Below are positions 11,501 through 20,879 of a stretch of DNA of 64,000 nucleotides, piece after piece. The first letter of the stretch is position 1, and each line of letters begins with the position of its first letter. Made by a program: the position numbers and the translations under genes. The notes below the pieces were generated by a model. It saw nothing but the letters and a program-made list of their open reading frames with translations, was not told where the DNA came from and searched no databases. The stretch comes from Lamellibrachia satsuma. Taxonomy: Eukaryota > Annelida > Polychaeta > Sabellida > Siboglinidae. The stretch is taken from NCBI GenBank assembly GCA_033239005.1, contig BSQZ01000016.1:47531-111530 (forward strand), given 5' to 3'.

Positions 11501-14500
11501 GTTCACAATGCTAAGCGTGTTTTCTACGATTGTTCCAAGTTATGTAATCGTCATCAAACATCCAGTTTTGTTCCTTCGCACGGTACGAACGCTTCGTAAT
11601 GCCGCCTGCCAGTTTAAGGAATGGTAGGTTAGTATGCTAAATTTAGCTAAACAAATGAATTCATTTTATTGTACAATTATGGAGAGTACTAAGATTTGGG
11701 TTTGTTTATTTCATGTTCTCAAGAACTGTTGAATGTATATTATAACAATTTGCTGAAAATGCAAGTCTAATTAAAAAAAAAACTGCTGAACCAGGCATAG
11801 AGATATAGATATAAGGTTTTATTTCAAAAAGATCTAATAGAAATAACATCATGCTAACAAGATTGCATTGTGGCTCCTTCATAAATATATTCCTTCAGAG
11901 GGTTTGGTTACCAGCCGAAATATTAGTTTCCTTGAAGTGTCCAGGGTTTTTAAGCTAATATGGCTTAGTTATGTTTATGCATGACCTTATGCACATGACC
12001 TTATGCGCATGACCTCATGCACATGACCTTATGCACATGACCTTTCTTTGTGACTTACTTGGTTTTTCACTCCCTGGTCATTCTTTGTGATCTTCAGAAA
12101 ATGCTGCAGTCATTGCCAGCAACCTTGAGCTGCGATCAGAGAATTTTTGACAACGTCAACAGAGCTGTGGAAAGGTAATCAGCGTTTCGAATGGTTTGTT
12201 ATTTCTTTGCACTTTATTATATTGCATATTAAATTACATTTGTAAAGAAGATTTGTGTGTCAAATGTTCAAAATATCATATAGCAGAGAGGGTACCATTT
12301 GAACAGAGATTGTGTCTTTGTCAGAGTCTAAAATGCGAGAAGCCCACTTTTGTACGTAATGCACTAATGCATTTTGGGTACTTCTCTTTGGAATATGTTT
12401 ATGAATCAAATAATTCCTCCCCATCATTCCAATTAATCATGCATCATGATTCACAAGTGAAATCAGTGATATATGATCAAACCAGAATTTCAGCGAACAG
12501 TATTTCCTGAATCTCTGTAAATTGTCATCGTTAAAATGAAATTTCTATTCCGTGTGTCCCCAATGTTTGTAATCTGGTGTTCCACAATCGTCACCTTTAA
12601 CAAATCAATCTGTTCTATCTAATTCTAGTGTCATTTTGAGTCGTGTGCATGGGCGCGTCTTTCCCATCATCAGTGAGGAATGCAAACGAGAGAATGCTGA
12701 GCTGGGGGTCAAAGTTCAACAGCTGCGTAAAACTTCTCATGATAAATTGAGGTTTGACAAAAGATTTCAGCATCCACAGCCTGGAGCTGTAAGTGCAAAC
12801 CTGTGTATTCCCACGCTTCTGTATTATGTATTGTATGATTTGTGGCCAGATGAACGTATCACTTAGTAACAGTCTGCTATGACTTGTGACCAGACGAACG
12901 TATCACTTAGTAACATTCTGCTATGACTTGTGACCAGATCTAGGATCATTTCTTGAAAAATCAAACCTGTCTTCTGTCCACTACAACATGCTAGCTCGTT
13001 TGTGCAAATGTGTTATTTTGGTGAAATCATCGGAGAGACTATTAATTATTTTTGACTGGATCCAGGCAAAATGACTAAATGAGTTGAAGGATTTTTAAAC
13101 TGTGTAAAAATTAGGAAAATTCTAAAACGGCATGTTTTTCAGTATTGAACCATCTGCTTTATCAAATAAATATCTTTGCCAGTGAACCAACTCCAGCTGT
13201 TGGTGTTAGACATTTTATTGTAACTGACCTTTTGAGTATTCTTATCCTGTACTGTAGAAATGTATTCTTTTATTTAAATATGACGCAGCATTCACCATCT
13301 TGTAAAAAAAGTTGTTTTGGGGAAACGTTTTGTTTCAGAAATCCTATTTTTCAGAATCAGAAGCTATTTTATTTGTTCCATACATATGCCAACATACAAG
13401 GGGGAAGGGGTCAAGGTTCGCACACTAATTTCTGGTCACATGTTAACTACTATTGTTTTAGATTGCGTAGCCGTTGACGACGTGGTGCTGTAAAAGCCTG
13501 TAATACGGTCTGACATCTTGGAAATTCACAACTTTATCACAAAATTATCAGTGGAAAAACGCAAAGCTTTAAAGCGATGTTATCTGCTCGTTTTATCGCA
13601 AAATCATGTTATATAGCATAAACTATATGAATTTATGCAACTTACCAGATGCATAATAAATTTTATGAAGTAACCAAGGCATGTCTTTATTAAACTTGCC
13701 CTGGGTGGCAGAGGCTATACCAACTCCTGAACTACTTTTGCTAAATAACATCACTCCACGCTAGCCAGCCAATCACGGCATAGCGGAAACACATATATAT
13801 CCCGTGCCATGCGATATTGCGATTGCGTGCACCAATTCCGTATTTTCCAATATGCAGCCAATGTGCTGGGGCCGTTGAAGGCAGGGACTACTGTAATCAT
13901 CTTACTGCGAACTGTTTCATGCATACGGCTAAACTGTATTAATACTATTTATCTTATCTATAATACCATAACATTTTTAGATCTGTCATGATCATTTTTT
14001 AAGTTGTTGGCATCACCTGGTTTTACATACATTAACATGGTCGGAGGATTAAACCCCGCTTCCTCAGTAGCAGGTAAACACTGGATTTCTCGGGGACACA
14101 GATTTTGACTGTTTCCAGCAAAATACAAACTAACGTTTCCAGCAGATTAAACATGTTTGGGTGGGCTGTATACACTGAACGTATTTATTCTAGTATCAAC
14201 AACTTTATGTTAATAAATAAAAAATAAACGAGGAAAAGACAAATTTGTTTTAACATAATTATTGGAGATAAATGTTAGTAAACATATTCTGTTAGTATTG
14301 TGTGTTCTGTGTACGTGCACTGTTTCATAACATTGTTATATCAATATATTTTTATTGGGGAAAATTATAGATATTTTAAAGCACTAATTCGGGGAACGGG
14401 GTATGAGAATTAATACACTTTCTATGAATAAGTAAGTGTCGACAGCTGTGAACGTCATGAGTGTGGTATTCTGACAATATTCACTCGCCAAATAAAAATA

Positions 14501-17500
14501 TATTTGTATACACCTAATCCTATTCTTGCCAACAGGATACTGCCATGCTATTTGCATCCAAACTCAACTTATGTAACATATTTTGGCCTTTGTTTACTTC
14601 TTTCTGGCAAAATAACACGTTTGAGACTGTATTGGTTCTGTGTTTGTCAGCCTCCCTTGATACGTCACTTTAGTCTAGATCACCCCTTATTTGATAGAAC
14701 TGCGCATGCGCTTATTGGTCATGCCGGTTAACATGTTAGCCCTTGGTCATTCAGAGAAATGACCGGATTATCCAAAATTATCCAACTTTTAGAACACATT
14801 CTGAGTAAACCACTCTCATGATATTCTTGATTTTAGTTGCACATGATTAGTTTTTATTTTCGGTGCATAGCCCCCAAATCATGACTTTTGTTGCACATTA
14901 AGTGTGTTTGTTGTAGATAGCTGAGTTGAGACGACTCAGTTCGCTGAAGACTCCACTAGAGAAGTTGGCCTGTATGAAAACAACTCTGGTAGGTGGAGCC
15001 ACTTTTATGGACCCTGTAGCTCGGTAGTTAGTGCACTGGTCTTCTATCGAGATGTCCCGGGTTTGAGTCCACCTATTGATGTTTTTGAAACTTCGTTCAG
15101 CCCACTTTGTCGGTGTCTGTAGGAGAGACAAAAAAACTGTTGGTCCCTTCTGTGCTGGGGGAAGTAAGAGATCGCACACAGGGAAATTGAAAAAACGGTC
15201 TATAGTACTATACTGCAGTCAAGTTATTTTACTTGATAGTACAGTAGCGTTGTTGTCACTTTTATTTTCACTTTTTTATTTTGTGATTCATATATAAGTC
15301 ACAACAATTCATGGAACAATTTTCTGACAAAATCTGATTTCCAGAGTTTGTTTCTAATGTGTGCTGCTGATGATTAAACATCTTCGGTTTCTTTGGTGCA
15401 AACATGTTTATTATCTCTTTGTTTTAGGACACGATTACCAAGACTCTTGAAACCCATCTTTCCCAGCAACTGGGCTGCAAACTGTCAGGTGTGTTGACTT
15501 TCTACTGTTTTAGCTGAACTGAAAAGAATGCAGGTACACTGTATGTGTGGGTGTATCATGTTACATGGGAGGGTGTAACATGTGACATGGGCGGGTGTAT
15601 CATTTGACATGGGAGGGTTATCAGGTGACATGGGAGGGTGTATCATTTGACATGGGAGGGTGCATCATGTGAAATGGGACGGTGCTTCATGTGATATAAG
15701 AGGGTGTATCATGTGACATGGGAAGGTGTTTCGTGTGATATAGGAGGGTGCTTCATGTGACATGGGAGGATATGGGAGGGTGCTTCATGTGACATGGGAG
15801 GGCGCTACATGTGACACCGGAGGGTGTATCGTGACACGGGAGGGTGCATCATGTGACATGGGAGGGTGCTACATGTGACATGGGAGGGTGCTACATATGA
15901 CATGGGAGGGTGCTACATATGACATGCTGTACACTTTCAGATGTCCCCCGTGTATCATCAGATGACCTGATATCTCTACTGGTAAGTGCACATAGACTAC
16001 ATGCTGACCACAAAAATGGTACCTATACTCAATATAACTTACTTATTTTTCTTTCAAATGACGTATTCTATGGTACACAACTGCTTAACATCACTGGGAA
16101 AATTTTGGGTTGATATCTTTGGGGTCTCTGGAGTATTTCACTGTGATATAGAACACTCTAAGCTATTTAGACTAGTTAAATATGCCCAGGAACAGATTAA
16201 ATAAACAATAAATGCTTACTAATGGGGGAATGTTTTGATGATTTGGGGTTGACTTTGTAACATTCTTCTCTTTGTCCTCAAATGTCTACACCAATTCAGT
16301 GTTGGAACTTACGACAGAAGTTTATGTCGTGTTTTTTCTACAGGTGTCCGTAATAATCCAGTGTCGAGACTTACAATTGCCTAGTGACATATTCTTCATT
16401 GAGCACTTCCACTGGACGTCTTCTGCTGTTGATAACATCAGGTATTTTGTTGTGTCTGTGTAAGCGGGGCTCAGGATCAGGCTTGTTAATAAATGCATAT
16501 ACATTTGAATGTGGATCTGAATGTTAAGCATATAAATGTTGAGCATTTGAATGCGCATTCAAATGCAGCCATGAAAAATATGCTCTGTAATGAACAGCTT
16601 AAGGAATCATTACTCGGGCGGATCTAGGCAGGGTGGTCTCAGTCAGTTGTAGTCATATGTCGTTCAACTTACTAACCGGGGGGAGGGGGGGCGACACATG
16701 TCATTCTACTTACAGAAGGGTTAATATTAGCCAGCTGCTAATACTCCAGTCTTTACATTGACACTAGTTCCGATGTAGGCCTATGTAAGAATATCACGCC
16801 AGTGGTTTACTAAGAATGTGTTCTAAAAGTGAGAGATCGTTTCTCTGTTGGACTGAGGGCTGTTATGTTAACCAGCGCGATCGATAAGCACATGTGCAGT
16901 TGATGAAATGAAATCAACTGAGACCACAAGTGAGGTATTAAGGGAGGCCGACATACACAGAACCAACGCAAAGTCTCAAACAAACATGTTATTTTGCCAG
17001 AAAAAGGACTAGTTTAGTAAACAAAGGCCAAAATATGTTATACAAGTTGAGTTTGGATGCAAACAGCGTGGCCATATCCTATTGGCAAGTATAGGAACAG
17101 GTGTATGCAAAAATATTTTCATTTGGCAAGCAAATATTGCCAGAATATCACACTCATCTAACAGTATGGCACGGCCCAATTAAGATGTGTGTTCAACAAG
17201 GTTTTCCTAGTAAACCACTGGTGCGATATTCTTAATTTTAGTTACAAATGGTTATGTTTTAGTAACTCTTATAGGTGCATAGGCAGTAAAACATGTAAAC
17301 AGAATTCCTTTTAACAAGTCTACTCAGAATGTTTCAGTTTCCATGTTTTTACTGAATTTCTAGTTTCTAAATACAATTACTAAACTCATATAGAATACAT
17401 TTAACTGAACTACACTAACTCCAAAATACAAAAATAATACGTTTCCTGGTAGTTGGTTTTATTTACAATTACAGAAGTAAACACCTTATATTTTCCATCT

Positions 17501-20500
17501 ACATCGAATGCCTAGAAACATTCTGTGTCATTCCTATTTGAAAATTACACGACGTTTTGTGTTCTTTGCAGCTATTGTTTCGTAACGTTCAAGGCTGCTG
17601 TTCAGTTTATACTGTCACTGGACGTCACTCCCGAAGAACATGTCAATTCAAGACCGCTGCCACAACAAGTCAGTGGTATAGTTCCTCTAACATCCATTCC
17701 GGTCCAACCATGCATTGTTTGTTTTATTATGTGTGACCATATATTTTCGGGATGCCAAAGTTTCCCAATGTTATGTAATTTTATGTACAAACTTGGAGCA
17801 TGTTTCTTATCTATTTGCTTCTTATTTTATCAAACGAGTGGGATTTAAATTACTATAGGCACAGTTGTGTAGCTGATGATGATTGGTTGAAATGAGCCAA
17901 TGATGAACGGGTTTTCACTGCACTCATGGGAAGCAGTGGTGCAAATTTATGTGTCATTGCTGTTACCAATATGTCACCAATTTTTTTTTAATAAACTCTT
18001 TATTCTTGTAAATAGTGATCACATGCATTATGATGTACATGGAATGGAAAAAATACCTGTAAATATACAGAAAATGTCATAATTATATTACAATTCAGAA
18101 TGCTGCACAATGCATCCTAAGCCAATGTTATTGTTATTATCAATGTCACCAAATCTTCTGCTTAGGAATAAACAGTCTATTCTTATAAATATCCATCAAT
18201 TTAACACTGCATATGTTATACAATACCAGCTTTACATGATGTATACTTAATGGAAAAATACCTGTAAATATACAGAAAATGTCATAATTACTATTAAATT
18301 TTCAGACCTGCCACATTTTTGTTGTTGAAATTTGTGCATTGGTCAATTTACCTATTGCATTCCTGTTTTGATTGAGTGTCGTCATCTACCAGGCCACAAC
18401 ATATACCAGGCCACAACATCTACCAGGCCACAACATATACCTAAATCAAATGAAATGTGCCAGGTTTCATCAGAATTCTGCCTAGCATCAAAAGTATTTG
18501 TGCTTCAACTGATATAAGTCATTTGACTTTATATTCATGTGATGAACACAAGAAAATGTGTTCTTTATCACGACAAACCCATATCAACTCTGTTTAAAAC
18601 AAAATTGTCTCTAATGTCTCAGATAGACAGGTTCAACATAGATGAATAACCATTGGACTCTCGATAAACCAATGGCTTCCTTTGTCCAGTTGTCTTCTGG
18701 GTGTTTTGCTTTGGGTGGCTTGTTAAAAACTGGATACGGCCATATACATCCCCATATCCCAAAATCCACATGTGGCTCGTCTGTAATTACTGTATTCGAC
18801 CTAATAATTGTACAGTACATTTGATTTTTAAAAATTGAGCCATGGAAAAATGTCAAAGAATCTGTTCTGATAAGCATACATCAAAATTTGTTTCTCTAGA
18901 CAATAAGGTAACTGTTTAGCACTACTGATGTTATTTGGTGACTAGTATAGAACAACAGAAAAGTGGTGCCTACTGTTTACACCAGATGGCAACACTTCAT
19001 TTGTTCCACACTAGTCAAATTACAGTAATTATGGATCCTGCTGATTAAAAAAAGGGGTGTACACTAATTAGGGCATGTACCCTCAATAGGTCGAATACGG
19101 TGTGTTAGAATGTTTACATATTCAGAATAATGCACAATGTGTCCAGCAGGATTCACTGGAAAAGAGATATGTCGACCTTGACATTGACAGCCAAGCACTT
19201 CCTCGACTGCTCGATCAAAGTCTGAGTGTAATGACGAGACGAGTGGAACTCTCCACCAGGGACTTTGTTGAGGCTAACAAGATGTCAACGCCACCTGGTG
19301 AGACATTAGCAAGATGGAAATTTACGATCTTGGGTTTTTGTCATGTAATAATACTTGATGAGTATATTATCGCTCACTCCACGTCGCTATTTGGACTGCA
19401 GAAGTGCATAAAACACAATATTAAAAATATATATATGATTTTTGTACGTGGAATAATTGAATGAATGCACTGGCATAAACAATAAGAGGTAAGAATTGTT
19501 GTTTAACGGCATAAATAATTTAGGCCAATATATATTTCCTGATTACTGCATACATGGTCCGAAAACTTTTTTGCTTATTACTATGTATAATATGGACTTT
19601 TAAGTAAAATACGAAGGGAAGAAATTTGTATTATACACGAAAATTTATTGTAGTTTACAAGCCACTTAGGGACCATCCTAAGACATTGATGATAGTTTAC
19701 AAGCTACATAGGGGCCATCCCAAAACATAATTAGTGTCATTGGGATAGGCTGGTTAGTTGCAGTTTGTACGTCGAAGTATTATCCCAAAAAACATTTCTT
19801 GATCATTGTCCATAAGGGTGCTGACGTAAAGCGCATGTAGCCAGTTTATAATTGGTCACGGGTGGGAGAACGAGGAAATTTTCACGGGTTCCACAGGTCA
19901 GTGGAATTTATAGTTTCATGAGGAGTTCTCAGATTAAAAAAAATTGATTTTGTTTGGTATTAAACAGTGATGTTTTGAGATGAACCCTCCTATTTGCTGG
20001 ACCAGCAAACTGCAAATTTCTATGGCCTCTGAGACAAGCTCTTATATTTCTCACAGGTCGTCGTCCGATTGGCTCAAGCGACAAGACTGAAGAGCGGAGA
20101 AAACATTTAGGGTAAGTTCCCGTCGTGTTTGCTTTGTAGTGTTTAATTTGCAACAATGGACGATACTCGATACACATGTGCATTAGCACTAATTTTTTTG
20201 ACAACCCACAACCACGGTTTCATTCTCAGCCACCAGGCTACGTGTTACAAATAATGTCTATTGTACAACGGCAGATAATAAAACTGACTACATATACATT
20301 TACCTGAATAAAACATCCGCTTTCGGATAATATAATTTTTAAATATATGTTTATTGTCAAGCAAACATATCACAATGATGTCACAAACATATCGCTATGA
20401 CATCACAAACATATCACAATGAAGTCACAACAGTAGTTTTATTCTTAACAGATAGGGGATGTACGTGTTGTGAACATTGTCTATTATATGAAGATTTCAA

Positions 20501-20879
20501 TGAGCGTAATTACTGGAATGATTTTCACAGCATTTTATGGATGACATTGAATGGTGTATTCTATTATGTAGGTTAGCTAGCAATGATGAACATTGCATAC
20601 AGAAATTACCTTTTTTTTACACTGTTTTACCTCTTAAAAATGTCTCTGGATATTTCGGCCTAATCACTTGGCCTTCATTGGTGAGTTAACTTCACTTTGG
20701 GTGTGTCACATGACCAGAAACTTTCATGTTGCCAATGAATGCCAAGAAATGTTGCCAAAATAAGAAGTTTCTTTGATGAACCTTGCATTATGCAAACAAA
20801 CATCTTTGTTACTTGCAGAGATTTCCTGTCATCTCTCCAGGATGACGTCTGCTGCAGCTCCTACGGAAAACAGACTTGA
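2894..20879 (+). CDS. ANKRD27: VPS9-domain protein, ANKRD27/Varp-like N-terminal half without ankyrin repeats (19 exons)
   Basis: VPS9 domains catalyse GDP release from Rab5/Rab21-type GTPases on endosomes. Exons seen: 2894-2953, 3927-3959, 4054-4090, 5009-5082, 6175-6230, 9221-9319, 9813-9874, 10401-10440, 11287-11406, 12098-12174, 12629-12788, 14917-14988, 15428-15488, 15941-15981, 16344-16441, 17572-17668, 19126-19297, 20057-20111, 20819-20879. Phases agree at every join except exon 2/3. The start [17 protein letters not shown] recalls the Varp N-terminus, and KILLIDRPL matches a Varp segment of similar position. The VPS9 core spans exons 12-16 (SSDDLISLL, then [14 protein letters not shown]). 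Like Varp, it has Ser where Rabex-5 has Pro after the Asp pair; the conserved Thr after the Tyr appears to be Val. About 490 residues in all, ending in TGA before any ankyrin repeat, whereas vertebrate Varp is about 1,050. The last three exons are duplicated at 37.8-39.8 kb. The Varp assignment rests on remembered family features. Confidence 0.72.
3118..3193 (+). repeat. 38-bp direct repeat, two copies
   Basis: Two adjacent 38-bp units beginning GAGTCTGTCATTGACAGTG, differing at one base, inside intron 1. Each contains the small palindromic core TGTCATTGACA. Confidence 0.85.
3927..3959 (+). CDS. ANKRD27: VPS9 gene exon 2 (candidate)
   Basis: Short 33-nt exon between TTACAG and GTCAAG, reading [11 protein letters not shown] in phase 0. 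The donor is weak, and its phase does not match the best frame of exon 3, so this exon or its boundary may be wrong. Confidence 0.45.
4054..4090 (+). CDS. ANKRD27: VPS9 gene exon 3 (candidate)
   Basis: 37 nt between ATTTCAG and GTCAGT. Read with one carried-in base it gives [12 protein letters not shown] and leaves in phase 2, which fits exon 4. That entry phase does not fit exon 2. Confidence 0.45.
5009..5082 (+). CDS. ANKRD27: VPS9 gene exon 4
   Basis: Bounded by TTGTAG and GTAAGT. The only open frame reads [17 protein letters not shown] and leaves in phase 1, matching exon 5. Confidence 0.6.
5406..5568. repeat. Long TA microsatellite bracketed by an inverted repeat
   Basis: CACTACTGGAATTAAT at the left and its exact inverse ATTAATTCCAGTAGTG at the right enclose about 130 bp of TA and a short TG run. 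The whole would fold into one hairpin. It lies in intron 4. More TA repeats flank it at 5,287 and 5,578. Confidence 0.85.
6175..6230 (+). CDS. ANKRD27: VPS9 gene exon 5
   Basis: Bounded by TTTTTTAG and GTGGAT. Reads [18 protein letters not shown] and leaves in phase 0, matching exon 6. Confidence 0.65.
6580..6884 (+). mobile_element. MITE family A (TIR CCGTATTCGACCTA), cut by a LINE
   Basis: Starts CCGTATTCGACCTATTAA and matches, in the opposite orientation, the complete copy at 18,786-19,099. Its far terminal repeat is missing because the CR1 LINE begins there, so the LINE arrived later or the end was lost with its insertion. Confidence 0.7.
6885..9199 (+). mobile_element. CR1-like non-LTR retrotransposon, 5'-truncated copy 1
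   Basis: Covers the end of the apurinic endonuclease domain ([11 protein letters not shown] in the sister copy), the reverse transcriptase and the 3' UTR, ending in ATCTTGTTAAA. It sits in intron 5 of the VPS9 gene, in the same orientation. The 5' end is truncated near 6,885, as usual for these elements. No target-site duplication is obvious. Confidence 0.9.
7352..9106 (+). pseudogene. CR1-like LINE ORF2, reverse transcriptase (copy 1)
   Basis: An open frame of about 584 codons. RT motifs are intact: [20 protein letters not shown] (block A, catalytic Asp), [11 protein letters not shown] (block B) and FADDTKV (block C, catalytic Asp pair, FADD in place of YADD). The C-terminal region with [11 protein letters not shown] and [12 protein letters not shown] is typical of CR1-type elements. 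Upstream, TGG codons at about 7,071 and 7,241 have become stops, and the endonuclease is mostly missing, so the copy is dead. The RT part is nonetheless well kept, which suggests a recent insertion. Confidence 0.85.
9221..9319 (+). CDS. ANKRD27: VPS9 gene exon 6
   Basis: 33 codons between TCAGTCAG and GTAAGT, containing [17 protein letters not shown]. The acceptor lies about 20 bp after the 3' end of the LINE at 6,885-9,199, so LINE sequence probably supplies its branch point region. Confidence 0.7.
9450..9592. repeat. CA/GCATGCAC-rich simple sequence
   Basis: Loose ACACGC/ATGCAC repeats ending in a pure CA run. No coding value. Confidence 0.7.
9813..9874 (+). CDS. ANKRD27: VPS9 gene exon 7
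   Basis: Bounded by a T-rich tract plus AG and a strong GTAAGT. Reads [19 protein letters not shown] and leaves in phase 2. Confidence 0.75.
9926..10185 (+). mobile_element. tRNA-derived SINE, degenerate
   Basis: The head carries an A-box-like TAGTGGTTAGAAC and a B-box-like GGCTTCGATTCC. The body shares CTGCTGTTTCGAAG, GCAGTAATTGC-type and TCTGCCAGGGGGTGAAG segments with the copies at 41,527 and 56,168. Intron 7 of the VPS9 gene. Confidence 0.75.
10401..10440 (+). CDS. ANKRD27: VPS9 gene exon 8
   Basis: 40 nt between TTCTAG and GTAAGT, reading [13 protein letters not shown]. Phase 2 in, phase 0 out. Confidence 0.75.
10571..11049 (+). repeat. 21-22-bp minisatellite in intron 8, about 22 copies
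   Basis: Units follow CCCATGTCACATGAAGCACC plus one or two variable bases (CT, CG, CA or A). The same repeat, reversed, occurs in intron 13 at 15,545-15,925. Confidence 0.95.
11287..11406 (+). CDS. ANKRD27: VPS9 gene exon 9 (GC donor)
   Basis: 40 codons after CTACAG, a helical charged stretch beginning [17 protein letters not shown]. The donor is CAG|GCAAGC, a GC-type 5' splice site; it gives phase 0, which fits exon 10. Confidence 0.75.
11979..12046 (+). repeat. 14-bp tandem repeat
   Basis: Five units of GCACATGACCTTAT with small changes, in intron 9, ending 52 bp before exon 10. Confidence 0.85.
12098..12174 (+). CDS. ANKRD27: VPS9 gene exon 10
   Basis: Bounded by TCTTCAG and GTAATC. Reads [18 protein letters not shown] and leaves in phase 2. 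Confidence 0.8.
12629..12788 (+). CDS. ANKRD27: VPS9 gene exon 11 (helical bundle before the VPS9 core)
   Basis: Bounded by TTCTAG and GTAAGT. Begins [18 protein letters not shown], the helical region that precedes the VPS9 core in this family. Confidence 0.82.
12841..12936 (+). repeat. 44-bp tandem repeat, two and a part copies
   Basis: Units begin TGTGGCCAGATGAACGTATC and repeat at 12,885 and 12,929. Intron 11. Confidence 0.85.
12960..14449. other. Intron 11 interior, no gene recognised
   Basis: AT-rich intron sequence. A segment near 12,987 (ATGCTAGCTCGTTTGTGCAA) also occurs near 3,597, so a further low-copy repeat is present, but I cannot define its ends. Confidence 0.4.
14450..14870 (-). 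mobile_element. MITE family B, copy in intron 11
   Basis: Matches the reverse complement of most of the element at 16,787-17,240, including GCATCCAAACTCAACTTATG and GCCTTTGTTTAC. The terminal repeat AGTAAACCACT...GATATTCTTG is seen at 14,806-14,834. Confidence 0.7.
14917..14988 (+). CDS. ANKRD27: VPS9 gene exon 12
   Basis: Bounded by TTGTAG and GTAGGT. Reads [20 protein letters not shown]; the TPLEKL segment matches the VPS9 motif that has TPxxKL before the conserved Leu/Ile helix. Confidence 0.85.
15005..15082 (+). repeat. tRNA-like sequence, SINE head or tRNA pseudogene
   Basis: Contains GTAGCTCGGTAGTTAGTGCAC (A-box-like) and CCCGGGTTTGAGTCC (B-box-like). No clear full cloverleaf or aminoacyl stem could be traced, so I do not call a functional tRNA. 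It begins 17 bp after exon 12. Confidence 0.5.
15428..15488 (+). CDS. ANKRD27: VPS9 gene exon 13
   Basis: Bounded by GTTTTAG and GTGTGT. Reads [20 protein letters not shown] and leaves in phase 1. Confidence 0.82.
15545..15925 (-). repeat. Minisatellite in intron 13, inverse of the intron 8 array
   Basis: About 16 degenerate units of ACATGGGAGGGTGCTTCATGTG. Reverse-complemented, this is the intron 8 unit. It ends 15 bp before exon 14. Confidence 0.92.
15941..15981 (+). CDS. ANKRD27: VPS9 gene exon 14 (SSDDLISLL motif)
   Basis: 41 nt between TTTCAG and GTAAGT. Encodes [14 protein letters not shown], which carries the conserved Asp of the Rab-binding surface. Confidence 0.85.
16344..16441 (+). 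CDS. ANKRD27: VPS9 gene exon 15
   Basis: Bounded by CTACAG and GTATTT. Includes the [16 protein letters not shown] segment. Leaves in phase 2. Confidence 0.85.
16471..16612 (+). mobile_element. Solo end of a hAT-like MITE
   Basis: Shares CTCAGGATCAGGCTTGTTAA and GCATTCAAATGCAGCCATGA with the left part of the complete element at 36,428-37,016. Right part absent. Confidence 0.55.
16787..17240 (+). mobile_element. MITE family B, complete copy
   Basis: About 450 bp with inverted ends: AGAATATCACGCCAGTGGTT at the left and its inverse (AACCACTGGTGCGATATTCT-like) at the right. No coding capacity. Intron 15. Confidence 0.7.
17572..17668 (+). CDS. ANKRD27: VPS9 gene exon 16 (end of VPS9 core)
   Basis: Starts after TTTGCAG and reads [19 protein letters not shown] end it at CAACAA|GTCAGT because that gives the phase 0 needed by exon 17; a donor 7 nt further (GTATAG) would be out of phase. 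Confidence 0.8.
18611..18735 (+). mobile_element. CR1-like LINE 3' end fragment
   Basis: Contains GGACTCTCGATAAACCAATGG and ends in GGCTTGTTAAAA, the 3' UTR signature of this family. Block 2 has the equivalent at 37,370-37,478. Confidence 0.75.
18786..19099 (-). mobile_element. MITE family A, complete copy
   Basis: Inverted ends CTGTATTCGACCTA and TAGGTCGAATACGG enclose about 285 bp without coding capacity. It ends 26 bp before exon 17. Confidence 0.75.
19126..19297 (+). CDS. ANKRD27: VPS9 gene exon 17
   Basis: Bounded by TATTCAG and GTGAGA. Contains [20 protein letters not shown]. Its acceptor follows a MITE end by 26 bp. A decayed copy lies at 37,840-38,003. Confidence 0.75.
19300..20050. 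other. Intron 17, no gene recognised
   Basis: Contains two diverged 42-bp units (TTTACAAGCCACTTAGGG) at about 19,655-19,735, expanded to six or seven in block 2 at 38,352. Confidence 0.6.
20057..20111 (+). CDS. ANKRD27: VPS9 gene exon 18
   Basis: Bounded by CTCACAG and GTAAGT. Reads [18 protein letters not shown]. The copy at 38,773-38,827 has the same length. Confidence 0.7.
20355..20432 (+). repeat. Short tandem repeat, three units
   Basis: Three roughly 25-bp units of ACAAACATATCACAATGATG type, intron 18. Confidence 0.75.
20819..20879 (+). CDS. ANKRD27: VPS9 gene exon 19 (stop codon)
   Basis: Follows ACTTGCAG and reads [19 protein letters not shown] then TGA, in phase with exon 18. No poly(A) signal follows closely; ATTAAA near 21,410 and AATAAA near 21,764 are candidates. 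Confidence 0.6.

Noticed and set aside
15005..15082. Functional tRNA gene
   Set aside because: A and B boxes are recognisable, but I cannot build an acceptor stem; more likely a SINE head or pseudogene.
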